64,000 nucleotides of DNA, taken from assembly GCF_014395975.1 (NCBI RefSeq), contig NZ_CP060714.1, positions 4,940,001 to 5,004,000 on the forward strand, written 5' to 3'. Position 1 is the first letter of the stretch. Every line of letters begins with the position of its first letter. The notes beneath the pieces were generated by a model that did no database searches, was not told the DNA's origin, and worked only from the letters and a program-made list of their open reading frames with translations. Source of the DNA: Diaphorobacter ruginosibacter (GTDB lineage: Bacteria; Pseudomonadota; Gammaproteobacteria; Burkholderiales; Burkholderiaceae_C). The translations under genes and the position numbers were made by a program. Below are positions 46,294-54,779 of this stretch, piece after piece.

Positions 46294-46569
46294 ATGACTA
46301 CCTACAAAGAACTTCTGGCGCAGAAAGAATCGCTGGACCAGCAGATCGCAGACGCCAAGAAAACCGCAGCCAAGGCCGCACTGGCCAATATTCACGCACT
46401 GATTGCCGAATTCGGTTTCACCGCTCAGCAGGTGTTCCCATGGAAGCCGGCCGCCGTGAAGGCACCGGCCAAGTACCGTGACCCGGTGAGTGGCCAGACC
46501 TGGAGTGGTCGCGGAAAGCCGCCGAAGTGGATCGCAGACAAGGACCGCGCACAGTTCGAGATCCAGTAA
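46294..46569 (+). CDS. H-NS histone family DNA-binding protein
   Basis: The product is 91 aa. It has an N-terminal coiled-coil (YKELLAQKESLDQQIADAKK) and the C-terminal H-NS DNA-binding signature YRDPVSGQTWSGRGKPPKWI. H-NS-type proteins silence A/T-rich and acquired DNA, which is of interest given the A/T-rich intergenic regions at 25.6-28.4 kb. The start at 46294 fits the family; a longer frame to 46204 does not. A -10-like TAAAAT (46244-46249) lies upstream and a terminator lies 41 bases downstream. Confidence 0.93.
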   Translation: MTTYKELLAQKESLDQQIADAKKTAAKAALANIHALIAEFGFTAQQVFPWKPAAVKAPAKYRDPVSGQTWSGRGKPPKWIADKDRAQFEIQ

Positions 46570-46609
46570 ACACGATCACGTTGTCGCGCCATCCACCGCG
46601 CGATGAGGG

Positions 46610-46640
46610 AAAAGGGCAGCCGAACGGGCTGCCCTTTTCA
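46610..46640 (+). terminator. terminator after the H-NS-like gene
   Basis: The stem aaaagggcagcc / ggctgccctttt is perfect over 12 bp around a 5-base loop (gaacg), and the 3' strand ends in tttt. Confidence 0.88.
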
Positions 46641-46698
46641 TTTTCATGGTGGGAGGTGCTGTCATCGCCTGCTCATCGGTTTGGCATAGGATGTGGGC

Positions 46699-47457
46699 AT
46701 GGACCAATATTCACGTACGCTCAATCTGGCCGGTGCCTCGAACTTTCGCGACCTTGGGGGCTATGCCGGGGAGGACGGACGGGTGGTGCGCTGGCGCCGC
46801 CTCTTCCGCTCCGATCACCTTGCTGCGCTGACGGCGCAGGACACCCTGGCGCTGGCTGGCCTGGGCGTGACGCGCACGCTGGATTTTCGCGGCGATGCCG
46901 AACGTGCAGCGCAAGCCTACGCCCTGCCGAACGTGCGCTACCACGCGCTTTCCATCGAACCCACGGTGGTGCAGCGCGCCAAGGAGATGGCGCTGGCGGG
47001 CGAGGAGATGACCGCGCCCGTGGCCGTGCGCCTCATGCAGGACACCTACCGCGCATTCGTCGCGAACAATGCAAGGCAGTACGCGGAGCTGTTCGAGCAT
47101 CTGCTGGAAAACGATGCACCGCTGGTCTTCCACTGCACGGCAGGCAAGGACCGCACGGGCTTTGCCGCAGCGCTGATCCTCATGGCGCTGGGCGTTCCGC
47201 GCTCGGTGGTGATGGAGGACTACCTGCTCACCAATGGGCTCTACCAGCGGCCGACGAGCCTCGTGACCGGCAGCGCACCTGAAGAGGTGCTCAATGTGAT
47301 CTGGCGGGTGCAGGAAGACTTTCTCGATGCGGCCCTCGATGCGGTGGATGGCGACTACGGCGGCCTCGATCGCTATCTCTCGGATCAGCTGTCGGTGGGC
47401 GATGCAGAGCGCGCGCGTCTCAAGCAACTCTATCTCGAACCACGCGTGCAGGGGTGA
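46699..47457 (+). CDS. tyrosine-specific phosphatase (protein/lipid phosphatase family)
   Basis: The 252-aa product has the Cys-based phosphatase P-loop HCTAGKDRTG and an N-terminal substrate-recognition segment NFRDLGGYAGEDGRVVRW with RLFRSDHL, the layout of bacterial Tyr phosphatases such as LipA/IphP relatives. No signal peptide is seen, so it is probably cytoplasmic. The start at 46699 has tagga upstream. It converges on the HU-like gene, with a shared bidirectional terminator between them. The substrate (protein or phosphoinositide) is unknown. Confidence 0.88.
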   Translation: MDQYSRTLNLAGASNFRDLGGYAGEDGRVVRWRRLFRSDHLAALTAQDTLALAGLGVTRTLDFRGDAERAAQAYALPNVRYHALSIEPTVVQRAKEMALAGEEMTAPVAVRLMQDTYRAFVANNARQYAELFEHLLENDAPLVFHCTAGKDRTGFAAALILMALGVPRSVVMEDYLLTNGLYQRPTSLVTGSAPEEVLNVIWRVQEDFLDAALDAVDGDYGGLDRYLSDQLSVGDAERARLKQLYLEPRVQG

Positions 47458-47522
47458 TGCGCCACGGGACCTCTGGTGGCGGGGTGCTTGGGCGCCTTGC
47501 CCGTTGCCATCCGTGGTGACGA

Positions 47523-47552
47523 AAAAAAACCGGCTCGAAAGCCGGTTTTTTT
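47523..47552. terminator. bidirectional terminator between phosphatase and HU-like genes
   Basis: The symmetric stem aaaaaaaccggc / gccggttttttt with loop tcgaaa has a T tract in both directions. It serves both convergent genes. Confidence 0.9.
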
Positions 47553-47571
47553 GCTTGAGATGCTGCGCCGA

Positions 47572-48006
47572 TCAGGCTGCCGCGTCCTTGAGCTTCTTGA
47601 GCGCGCGGACCTTGATCTTCACTGTGGCGGGCTTGGCGTCGAACCAGCGCTCTTCACCTGTGAAGGGATCCTTGCCGAAGCGCTTCTTCTTGGCGGGCAC
47701 TTGCTGCACGCCAACCTTCAGCAGGCCTGGCAGCGTGAACTCGCCTGCGCCCTTCTTGTGCACCGATGCCAGGATGGCGCCTTCGAGTGCTGCGAGCACG
47801 GCCTTGACGGCCTTGGGCTCGACGGCGCTCTGGGCTGCCAGGTGAGCGATCAAAGTGGACTTGTTGAACGCGTCCTTGATCGGCTTCACGGCCGCTGGTG
47901 CAGCAGGCGCTGCGGCCACGGTCTTCTTTGCGGCAGCAGGAGCTGCCTTTGCTTTCGCTGGAGCGGCCTTCTTGGCGGGCGCGCTCGCTTTCTTTGCAGT
48001 TGCCAT
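47572..48006 (-). CDS. HU/IHF-family protein with Ala/Lys-rich N-terminal tail
   Basis: The 144-aa product has about 40 N-terminal residues that are almost only Ala, Lys and Pro (for example KKAAPAKAKAAPAAAKK), like eukaryotic H1 tails. An HU-fold domain of about 95 residues follows: NKSTLIAHLAAQSAVEPKAV, then GEFTLPGLLKVGV and FDAKPATVKIKVRAL. Classical HU is about 90 aa, so the tail is an addition. It is predicted to bind and compact DNA, with the tail contacting the backbone or other proteins. It is transcribed alone; upstream 48007-48260 is a divergent promoter region shared with phaM. Confidence 0.88.
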   Translation of the reverse strand: MATAKKASAPAKKAAPAKAKAAPAAAKKTVAAAPAAPAAVKPIKDAFNKSTLIAHLAAQSAVEPKAVKAVLAALEGAILASVHKKGAGEFTLPGLLKVGVQQVPAKKKRFGKDPFTGEERWFDAKPATVKIKVRALKKLKDAAA

Positions 48007-48260
48007 GATGAAGTTGGTTATTTGTCTGTTTGCTTAACGGAATACTCGCCAGCAATAGCTGGTCTCGGCATTCTAGGACGAGATTTCAAAGGCGTGTGCA
48101 CAGTGCAGGATCAAATGTGCGGGAAATCTGCATTCTCCCGTCGTTTTGAGGCGAAAGAGCCACGTGAATACTGGTTTTCAAGGCCTCTCGCGTGTTGGCG
48201 TTAAGCTGTGGGGTGCGTGGAAACCTTCGACGTGTTCAACGGAAATTGAGGAGACACATC

Positions 48261-49103
48261 ATGAGCGACAGCGACAACACACCCTTCGGTTTCGGGCGTT
48301 TCGTTCCGGGGTTCGATTTTCTGCAGAACCTCGCGAAGAGCGCCACGTCAGGCGTTTCCGCGATGCCGGGGCTGGCCAACTGGGTCGCGCCCACGGTCAG
48401 CGTGGAGGAGCTGGACAAGCGCATCGGCGAGCTCAAGTCGGTGCAGTTCTGGCTCGAACAGAATTCGCGCGCGCTCGCCGCGACCGTGCAGGCGCTCGAG
48501 GTGCAGAAGATGACGCTGGCCACGCTCGAGAACATGAACGTGGCCATGGGAGACATTGCCGGTGCGTTCGGCGCGGGCATGTCGCAGAGTCCGCAAATGA
48601 AGAAGGCGGGCAGTGGCGCTGCGGCGCCGTCGCCCGCACCAGCGCCAGCGTCCCGGCCGGAGGATGACGCGGCGGGAGCAGCCAAGGCCAGGGGCAAGGC
48701 GCAGTCCGCCGAGTCCGGTGCCAAGCCATCGGCCCAGGCCGGGGCGTTCATGCCGGGTGCTGGGGGCATGGTCGATCCCGTGCAATGGTGGACTTCGCTG
48801 ACCCATCAATTCCAGGACATCGCGGCCAATGCCATGCGTGACGTGTCGCAGCATGCGGCGAATGCACCGGCGTCGGTTGCCGGCAACGATGCATTCCGGC
48901 AGGCCTCCGACATGGCTGCGCAATTCGCCGCGCAGAGCATGGAAGGCATGCAGGAAATGACGCGCAGCGCCATGGCCGCCGCGGGGGGCAAGGCGAAGAA
49001 GGAGCCCGCTCCGAAGGCGGCGGCGCCCGCCAGGAAGGCGCCTGCCAAGAAGACGAGCGCGCCGCGCAAGCCGGGTACATCGTCTTCCCGATCGTCCAAG
49101 TGA
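48261..49103 (+). CDS. phaM: PhaM-like polyhydroxyalkanoate granule regulator
   Basis: The product is 280 aa from MSDSDNTPFGFGRFVPGFDF. The N-terminal part matches PhaM: FDFLQNLAKSA, NWVAPTVSVEELDKRIGELK, VQFWLEQNSRALAATVQALE. In Ralstonia, PhaM activates PHA synthase and ties granules to the nucleoid. The C-terminus is Ala/Lys/Pro-rich (PARKAPAKKTSAP), as in PhaM, and fits DNA binding. It suggests the cell stores PHB; PHA synthase genes are not in the window. gaggaga before the start is a good binding site. The FIST gene follows after 28 bases, probably on the same message. Confidence 0.88.
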   Translation: MSDSDNTPFGFGRFVPGFDFLQNLAKSATSGVSAMPGLANWVAPTVSVEELDKRIGELKSVQFWLEQNSRALAATVQALEVQKMTLATLENMNVAMGDIAGAFGAGMSQSPQMKKAGSGAAAPSPAPAPASRPEDDAAGAAKARGKAQSAESGAKPSAQAGAFMPGAGGMVDPVQWWTSLTHQFQDIAANAMRDVSQHAANAPASVAGNDAFRQASDMAAQFAAQSMEGMQEMTRSAMAAAGGKAKKEPAPKAAAPARKAPAKKTSAPRKPGTSSSRSSK

Positions 49104-49131
49104 GGCCACATCAGCAGCCCCGGACGCGCCG

Positions 49132-50430
49132 ATGACCAGCAGGCTGTTTCCCTCGGGTCATGCGTCGCATCCCCAATGGCGCATGGCTGCAGCGCTGGTG
49201 GTGGCGCAGCTCAGGGCCCAGATGGCATTGCCCACGCATGCGCGGGCGCCTGCGCTGGGGCTGGTGTACATCACCGACCACTATGCCGACAGCGCCGAGC
49301 AGTTGCTGGAATTCCTGGAACAGCAACTGCCGGAGGTAAAGGCGTGGAGCGGGACGACGGGCGTCGGCGTGGCCGCCAACAATGCCGAGTATTTCGACGA
49401 GCCTGCGCTGTCGATCATGCTGTGCGACGTGCCGGCCGAGCAGTGGCGCATCTTCTCGGGTGTCGCCCCGCTGCCGCGCGCTGGCCGGGATGACTTCCTC
49501 GCCCGCACGGCGCTGGTGCATGCCGATGACGGCACGCCGGACCTGGGCGACGTGCTGCGGGAGATGGCCGCCAGGACTTCATCGGGCCATGTCTTCGGTG
49601 GCGTGGTGGCCAGCCGCGGCATGAAGGCGCAGTTTGCGCGGGACCTTGTCCATGCGCCTCGCCGGCCCGGTGAACGGGACAGCGGCGTGCTTCAGGGCGG
49701 TATGTCCGGCGTGGCCTTCGCGCCTTCCGTGCAGTGGATATCGCGCATCACGCATGGATGCCAGCCGATCGGTGCCTGGTCCGTCGTGACGGCTTCGCAG
49801 GACAACCTGGTGCTGGAACTCGATGGCGTGCCCGCACTCGACGTGCTGCTGGAAACGCTGGGCGTGTCGCTTGACGGCGACCCGCAGCCGGCGATCGATG
49901 CAGTGAGCGCGACCATGGCGGGCCTGATGGAGGCCGGTGTGCATGCGACTGCCCATCACACGGGACATTTCGGGGCACAGGCGCGGGTGCGCGACATCAT
50001 CGGGTTCGACACCACGCGCAGGGGCGTGGCCCTGGCGGAGATGGTGGAGACGGGCTCGATGCTGGCCTTCTGCAGGCGCCAGCAGCATGCAGCCAGATCC
50101 GACCTGATGCGTATCTGCGCCGAGATCCGCGAGGAACTCGAGCCCGTGCAGGAGGTGCTGCCCGCGCATGAGGCGGACGAGGCTGCGGAGATACTGCCGG
50201 GCGAGGGCGCTGGCAGCTCCCGGCGCATGCTGGGTGCGGTGTATGTGAGCTGCTCAGGACGCGGCGGGCCGTTCTTCGGCGGCCCCAGCGCCGAACTGCA
50301 GATCGTGCGGCGCGGCCTGGGCGACGTTCCCCTCGTGGGATTCTTTGCCAATGGGGAAATCTTCGGACACACGCTGTACGGCTACACCGGCGTGCTGACC
50401 GTGTTTCTGGGCAGCGCCGAGCCGATGTAG
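49132..50430 (+). CDS. FIST domain signal-transduction protein
   Basis: The 432-aa product has an N-terminal FIST domain (about residues 40-220) and a FIST_C domain (about 225-420) with SCSGRGGPFFGG and GFFANGEIFG near the end. FIST domains are thought to sense small ligands, possibly amino acids, usually fused to or next to signalling proteins. Here the protein stands alone without an output domain, so it may act through a partner. It follows phaM closely, which suggests a shared message. Confidence 0.85.
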   Translation: MTSRLFPSGHASHPQWRMAAALVVAQLRAQMALPTHARAPALGLVYITDHYADSAEQLLEFLEQQLPEVKAWSGTTGVGVAANNAEYFDEPALSIMLCDVPAEQWRIFSGVAPLPRAGRDDFLARTALVHADDGTPDLGDVLREMAARTSSGHVFGGVVASRGMKAQFARDLVHAPRRPGERDSGVLQGGMSGVAFAPSVQWISRITHGCQPIGAWSVVTASQDNLVLELDGVPALDVLLETLGVSLDGDPQPAIDAVSATMAGLMEAGVHATAHHTGHFGAQARVRDIIGFDTTRRGVALAEMVETGSMLAFCRRQQHAARSDLMRICAEIREELEPVQEVLPAHEADEAAEILPGEGAGSSRRMLGAVYVSCSGRGGPFFGGPSAELQIVRRGLGDVPLVGFFANGEIFGHTLYGYTGVLTVFLGSAEPM

Positions 50431-50467
50431 GGAGAGTCAGTCCGGGCGCTCGGCTCGGTGCAGCCGC

Positions 50468-50887
50468 TCAGTCCCGATACGGATTGCTCGGACGCCGGTC
50501 ATGGCGATTGGGCACGCCGTCGCCGTCGCGATCCCATCCGCCGCGGTGGTATTGCCAGCGATTGCCGTTCTGCACCCAGCCGGGCTGGTGGTAGGCGTAG
50601 CCGGGGCGCACGCGAATCCAGCTGCCCGGCACCCACACGTGGCGGTGTCCACGCCATTCCCAATGGCCTTGCGACCAGACCATGCCGCGGCGTGGGGCGG
50701 GAACGCGTTCGTAGCGTGGAGGCGGCGGCGCCTGGTATTGCACGGCCACGAGCGCAGGCTGCGCAGTCACGGGGTAGGGCGAGCCGATCTGGATGTTGAC
50801 CTGCGGCCCGGCGTGGGCCGCGCCCGTGGCGAAGCCCAGGCTCAGTGCGGCCATGCCGGCGGCGATCAGTGGTGCGGTGCGAATCAT
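50468..50887 (-). CDS. secreted YXWGXW-repeat protein
   Basis: The 139-aa product has a signal peptide (LIAAGMAALSLGFATGAAHA). After a Pro-rich stretch come aromatic repeats such as MVWSQGHWEWRGHRHVWVPG and WVQNGNRWQYHRGGW, the YXWGXW repeat pattern. The protein ends in WDRDGDGVPNRHDRRP, which resembles a thrombospondin type 3 calcium-binding loop. It is probably periplasmic or on the cell surface; function is unknown. It converges on the FIST gene. Confidence 0.82.
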   Translation of the reverse strand: MIRTAPLIAAGMAALSLGFATGAAHAGPQVNIQIGSPYPVTAQPALVAVQYQAPPPPRYERVPAPRRGMVWSQGHWEWRGHRHVWVPGSWIRVRPGYAYHQPGWVQNGNRWQYHRGGWDRDGDGVPNRHDRRPSNPYRD

Positions 50888-51028
50888 GTGGTGCTCCTTT
50901 CATGGGTGGATGGCCTGTGTGCTTCCACCATGAAGGGCATGATGCGCAGCGCTTGTGAAGTGGCGGTGGCCGCTCCTTGAGCGCTTGGCAAAGTGTTGTG
51001 AACAAATGTGAGGTGCGTGCGGGGATTG

Positions 51029-51781
51029 TCAGTTGCCCGAAGACGCGTGGGTCCGGCGCATCTGCCCGAACACGGCGAACTCCCAACTGCGCATGCCCAG
51101 CACCAGCGTGTAGCCCTCCAGCTCGCGCGGTGGCAGTTTCTGGTCGGCCAGGTGCTGCTGCGAGAAGTCCTGCGCGATGCGTTGCAGGCGCTCGTTGAAG
51201 GCCGGTGCCACGGCACGGCTGATCGAGCCATGCACAAGCAGCATGCCCTCGCCCGGACCATCGAAGCTGCCCGAGAAATAGTCGAGCAACGCGTTCTCGC
51301 GGAAGAAGTCCATCACCGCTCCATGCGGTCGCCAGCGGAACGTCTTGGCCAGCTTGAGCCGGTAGCGGTTGAGTGGCCGCAGCTCGATGATGCCGATGCG
51401 GTCGAGTTGCGCCAGGTACTTCACGCCCTCGGCCTCGGTGAGGCGGTAGGTGGTGGTGATCTGCTCCAGTGTCCATTGGCTGAGCACGCAGATCGCCATC
51501 AGCAGCAGCTTCTTGTCGGCCACCACCGCGCGCTCCTGTTCGGCCGTGAGCTCCTTGAGCAGCGGCTGGCTCTCGGCCACGCGCCGCGCGAGGTCGGCGA
51601 AGTCGATGCGCAGCGCGCGGCATATCGTATCGATGCGCGACAGGGGCATGTCCCCCTTGGCCAGCATGCGCTTGATGCTGGATTCGGCCATGCCCAGCTG
51701 TTCCGCCAGGTCGGCATAGGTCATCTGGGCGGCCTTGAGCTCTTTTTTCAGAGCGGTGATGAGATCGGCGGTGGTGCTCAT
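51029..51781 (-). CDS. XRE-family helix-turn-helix transcriptional regulator
   Basis: The 250-aa product has an N-terminal XRE helix-turn-helix (TYADLAEQLGMAESSIKRML, then PLSRIDTICRAL). About 170 residues follow, forming a mostly helical domain of unknown type (LLLMAICVLSQWTLEQITTT, GEGMLLVHGSI). It is divergent from a CREST membrane hydrolase. Directly before its ATG lies the dyad ggtatcg-attat-ctatacc, with no Shine-Dalgarno sequence, so it is probably self-regulated and perhaps translated from a leaderless message. A similar dyad precedes the YiaA/B gene 3 kb away. Confidence 0.85.
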   Translation of the reverse strand: MSTTADLITALKKELKAAQMTYADLAEQLGMAESSIKRMLAKGDMPLSRIDTICRALRIDFADLARRVAESQPLLKELTAEQERAVVADKKLLLMAICVLSQWTLEQITTTYRLTEAEGVKYLAQLDRIGIIELRPLNRYRLKLAKTFRWRPHGAVMDFFRENALLDYFSGSFDGPGEGMLLVHGSISRAVAPAFNERLQRIAQDFSQQHLADQKLPPRELEGYTLVLGMRSWEFAVFGQMRRTHASSGN

Positions 51782-51782
51782 G

Positions 51783-51801
51783 GGTATCGATTATCTATAC
51801 C
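51783..51801. promoter_or_regulatory. operator-like dyad upstream of the XRE gene
   Basis: Half-sites GGTATCG and CTATACC are separated by the 5-base A/T spacer ATTAT. It begins one base upstream of the XRE start codon. The same architecture occurs at 54793-54811. Confidence 0.6.
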
Positions 51802-51902
51802 GTGAGTGCTGCCCGCCAAGCCCGGTGCAGACAATCGATGCCGCAGGGGCCCATGGTTTGCAGACTTGGGGATATCGTCATCCTTTCGTGGAGCACCACA
51901 CC

Positions 51903-52709
51903 ATGCAGCTCATCTTCGCTTCCCGCCGCACGGCCTCCCGGCGCGCGGTTGTGCGCCGGCGCACCGCCATCATCGTCGGTACGGCCTGCGCGCTGTGGCT
52001 TGTGCTGTCCCTGCTCGGCCCCTTCGTGGCGCAGCCGGCCGGTTATCACGGCTTTGCAGACCAGCGCGCATGGGGTGCGATACCGCATGCGCTCGACGTG
52101 CTCAGCAACCTGGGGTTCCTGGTCGCAGCCCTCGCGGGCGGGGGGCTGCTGGCGCGGCTGCCGAGCCATGAAACGACGCGGGCGGCACGCTCCATGGCCG
52201 CCGTCTTCTTCATCGGGCTGGCCTGTTCGTTTGCGGGGTCGAGCTTCTATCACTGGCATCCCGACGACGCATCGCTGGCCTGGGATCGCCTTGCGATGTG
52301 CGTGCCGTTCGCCGGCATGCTGGGGCTTGCGGCGCAGCAGGCCTGCGGCGACGATGCGGCGTGGCCTGCCTGCATCGCCATGCTGGCGAGCGCGGTGGCG
52401 GCCGTGCTGCTGTGGCAGCACTCGGGCAACATGCTGTCCTGGGCTCTGGCGCAGGGCGGCGGCATGCTGGTGCTGCTGTGGCTGGCGGCGCGACGCCGCC
52501 GCGAGGGTGGCCTGCAGATCCGCCTTGGGTGGGTGATCGCGCTCTATGCCGTGGCCAAATGCTTCGAGCTGGCCGATGCGCAGGTTTTCGCCTGGAGCGA
52601 TGGATTCATCTCCGGTCACAGCCTCAAGCACCTGTTCGCCGCGGCGGCTGCGCTGCCGGTGCTGCATGCCCTGGCGGCGCTGCGCGAGCGCTCTGCGACG
52701 TGGCTGTGA
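51903..52709 (+). CDS. CREST/alkaline-ceramidase-like membrane hydrolase
   Basis: The 268-aa product has about seven membrane helices. CREST motifs are in order: Ser and His in FAGSSFYHWHPDD, Asp in AWDRLAMCVPF, and the two late His in FISGHSLKHLFAA. These residues bind a catalytic metal in ceramidase-type hydrolases. Bacterial members are poorly studied; they may act on amide or lipid substrates in the membrane. It is divergent from the XRE gene. The start at 51903 was chosen because it puts a short basic N-terminus before the first helix; the frame is open upstream to 51735, into the regulator. Confidence 0.82.
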   Translation: MQLIFASRRTASRRAVVRRRTAIIVGTACALWLVLSLLGPFVAQPAGYHGFADQRAWGAIPHALDVLSNLGFLVAALAGGGLLARLPSHETTRAARSMAAVFFIGLACSFAGSSFYHWHPDDASLAWDRLAMCVPFAGMLGLAAQQACGDDAAWPACIAMLASAVAAVLLWQHSGNMLSWALAQGGGMLVLLWLAARRRREGGLQIRLGWVIALYAVAKCFELADAQVFAWSDGFISGHSLKHLFAAAAALPVLHALAALRERSATWL

Positions 52710-52818
52710 CACGATCGGGGAGAGGGAGGGCCTGCATGAGATACGTGCACAATGGCTGCCAGCCAGGCCCTGCGCGAGCCCACGCCAAGAAAGACAAAAC
52801 CGGGAAAGCCAAGACACC

Positions 52819-54765
52819 ATGAATCCATCGCAAGTTGAGCAGGACATTGCGGGCGCCCCCGCGCACGAGCCGCATCCCAATCAGTTCGCGCTGCTCAGGC
52901 AGCGGCGCTTTGCCCCGTTCTTCTGGACGCAGTTCGCGGGCGCGGCCAACGACAATCTCTTCAAGTTCGCCTTCACGGTGATGGTCACCTACCAGCTCAG
53001 CGTGCAATGGCTGCAGCCCGCGATGGCCGGCCTCGTGATCGGGGCGCTGTTCATCCTGCCGTTCCTGCTGTTCTCGGCAACGGCGGGACAGATCACCGAC
53101 AAGCTGGAGAAGACCCGCATCATCCGCTTCGTGAAGGACTTCGAGATCGTGGTGATGCTCATCGCGGCCGCAGGCTTCGTCATGGGCAATGCGGCCATCC
53201 TGCTGGCCTGCGTGTTCCTGATGGGGCTCCATTCCACGCTGTTCGGGCCGGTGAAATTCGCGTACCTGCCGCAGGCGCTGAGCGAGCGCGAGCTCACCGG
53301 CGGCAACGGCATGGTGGAGATGGGAACCTTCGTCGCGATCCTGCTGGGCAACGTGGCGGGCGGCCTGCTGGTGGCAATGCCGGAGATCGGCCATACCGCC
53401 GTGGCGGTGGTGTGTGTGGCGCTCGCGGTGCTTGGACGCGTGGTGGCGCAATGGATTCCCAAGGCGCCCGCCACCGATCCCCACCTCGTGGTGAACTGGA
53501 ATCCGATTTCGGAGACCTGGCGCAATCTCCGCCTTGCGCACGGCAACATCGTGGTGTTCCGCTCGCTGCTCGGCATCAGCTGGATGTGGTTCTTCGGCGC
53601 GGTGTTCCTGAGCCAGTTCCCGAGCTTCGCCAAGGAGGTGCTTCACGGCAACGAGCAGGTGGCCTCGCTGCTGCTCGTGGTGTTCTCGGTTGGCATCGGC
53701 GTGGGTTCGCTGCTGTGCGAGGTGCTCTCGCGCAGGCAGGTGGAGATCGGCCTGGTGCCGCTCGGCGCGATCGGCATGAGCGTGTTCGCGATCGATCTGT
53801 ACTTTGCCTCGCGCGGGCTGCAGGCCTATGCGTCGCCACTGGGCGCCGTCGAGTTCCTGCGGGAGCCTGCCCACTGGCGCGTGATGCTCGACCTGCTGCT
53901 GCTCAGCCTGTTCGCGGGCCTGTACAGCGTGCCCATGTACGCGCTGATCCAGCTGCGCAGCCAGCCCACGCACCGCGCACGCATCATCGCCGCCAACAAC
54001 ATCCTGAACGCACTGTTCATGATCGCCAGTTCGGTGATGGCCGGAGCGCTGCTCGCGGCCCAATTCACGGTGCCGCAGATCTTCCTGTTCACCGGTATCG
54101 CGAATGCCGTCGTGGCGTTCTACATCTTCATGCTGGTGCCCGAGTACCTGCTGCGCTTCTATGCCTGGGTGCTCTCGCGCATCATCTACCGCTTCAAGGT
54201 GCGCGGCGACGAGCACATTCCGTCGCAGGGCGCGGCGATCCTGGCATGCAACCACGTGAGTTTCGTGGACGCCGTGCTGCTGATGGCCGCGAGCCCCCGT
54301 CCGATCTACTTCATCATGGACCACCGCATCTTCCGCGTGCCGGTGCTCGGCTGGATCTTCAGGCTGGCCAAGGCCATTCCCGTCGCCTCGCAGAAGGAGG
54401 ACCCGGCCACCTACGAGGCCGCATTCGAGCAGGCTGCGAAAGTGCTGCGCGAGGGCGACCTGCTGGCCATCTTCCCCGAAGGCGGCATCACGCGCGATGG
54501 CACGCTGCAGGAGTTCAAGGGCGGCATCATGAAGATCATCGAGCGCGCACGGGCCGACGGCGTGGAGGCGCCCGTGGTGCCGATGGCGCTGACCAACCTG
54601 TGGGGATCGTTCTTCAGCCGCATCGAGCAGGGCGGAGCCATGGTGCGTCCGTTCCGCCGCGGCATGCTCAATCGCGTGGGTCTGAACGTGGGCGTGCCGA
54701 TGAAGGCAGAGACCGTGCAGCCCGCGCTGCTGCGCGAGCGCGTGCAGGCACTGCTCGAACCATGA
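52819..54765 (+). CDS. MFS transporter-acyltransferase fusion (lysophospholipid transporter/acyltransferase type)
   Basis: The product is 648 aa from MNPSQVEQDI. Residues about 20-415 are an MFS transporter with about 12 helices (FFWTQFAGAANDNLFKFAFT at the start). Residues about 430-640 are a PlsC-type acyltransferase with the H-x4-D motif in ACNHVSFVDA and the substrate motif FPEGGITRDG. This resembles LplT-Aas, which flips lysophospholipids inward and re-acylates them, but without the acyl-ACP synthetase domain that follows in some homologues. It lies after the CREST hydrolase in the same direction, with 109 bases between. Confidence 0.88.
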   Translation: MNPSQVEQDIAGAPAHEPHPNQFALLRQRRFAPFFWTQFAGAANDNLFKFAFTVMVTYQLSVQWLQPAMAGLVIGALFILPFLLFSATAGQITDKLEKTRIIRFVKDFEIVVMLIAAAGFVMGNAAILLACVFLMGLHSTLFGPVKFAYLPQALSERELTGGNGMVEMGTFVAILLGNVAGGLLVAMPEIGHTAVAVVCVALAVLGRVVAQWIPKAPATDPHLVVNWNPISETWRNLRLAHGNIVVFRSLLGISWMWFFGAVFLSQFPSFAKEVLHGNEQVASLLLVVFSVGIGVGSLLCEVLSRRQVEIGLVPLGAIGMSVFAIDLYFASRGLQAYASPLGAVEFLREPAHWRVMLDLLLLSLFAGLYSVPMYALIQLRSQPTHRARIIAANNILNALFMIASSVMAGALLAAQFTVPQIFLFTGIANAVVAFYIFMLVPEYLLRFYAWVLSRIIYRFKVRGDEHIPSQGAAILACNHVSFVDAVLLMAASPRPIYFIMDHRIFRVPVLGWIFRLAKAIPVASQKEDPATYEAAFEQAAKVLREGDLLAIFPEGGITRDGTLQEFKGGIMKIIERARADGVEAPVVPMALTNLWGSFFSRIEQGGAMVRPFRRGMLNRVGLNVGVPMKAETVQPALLRERVQALLEP

Positions 54766-54779
54766 TGCGGTCCGGTGGG

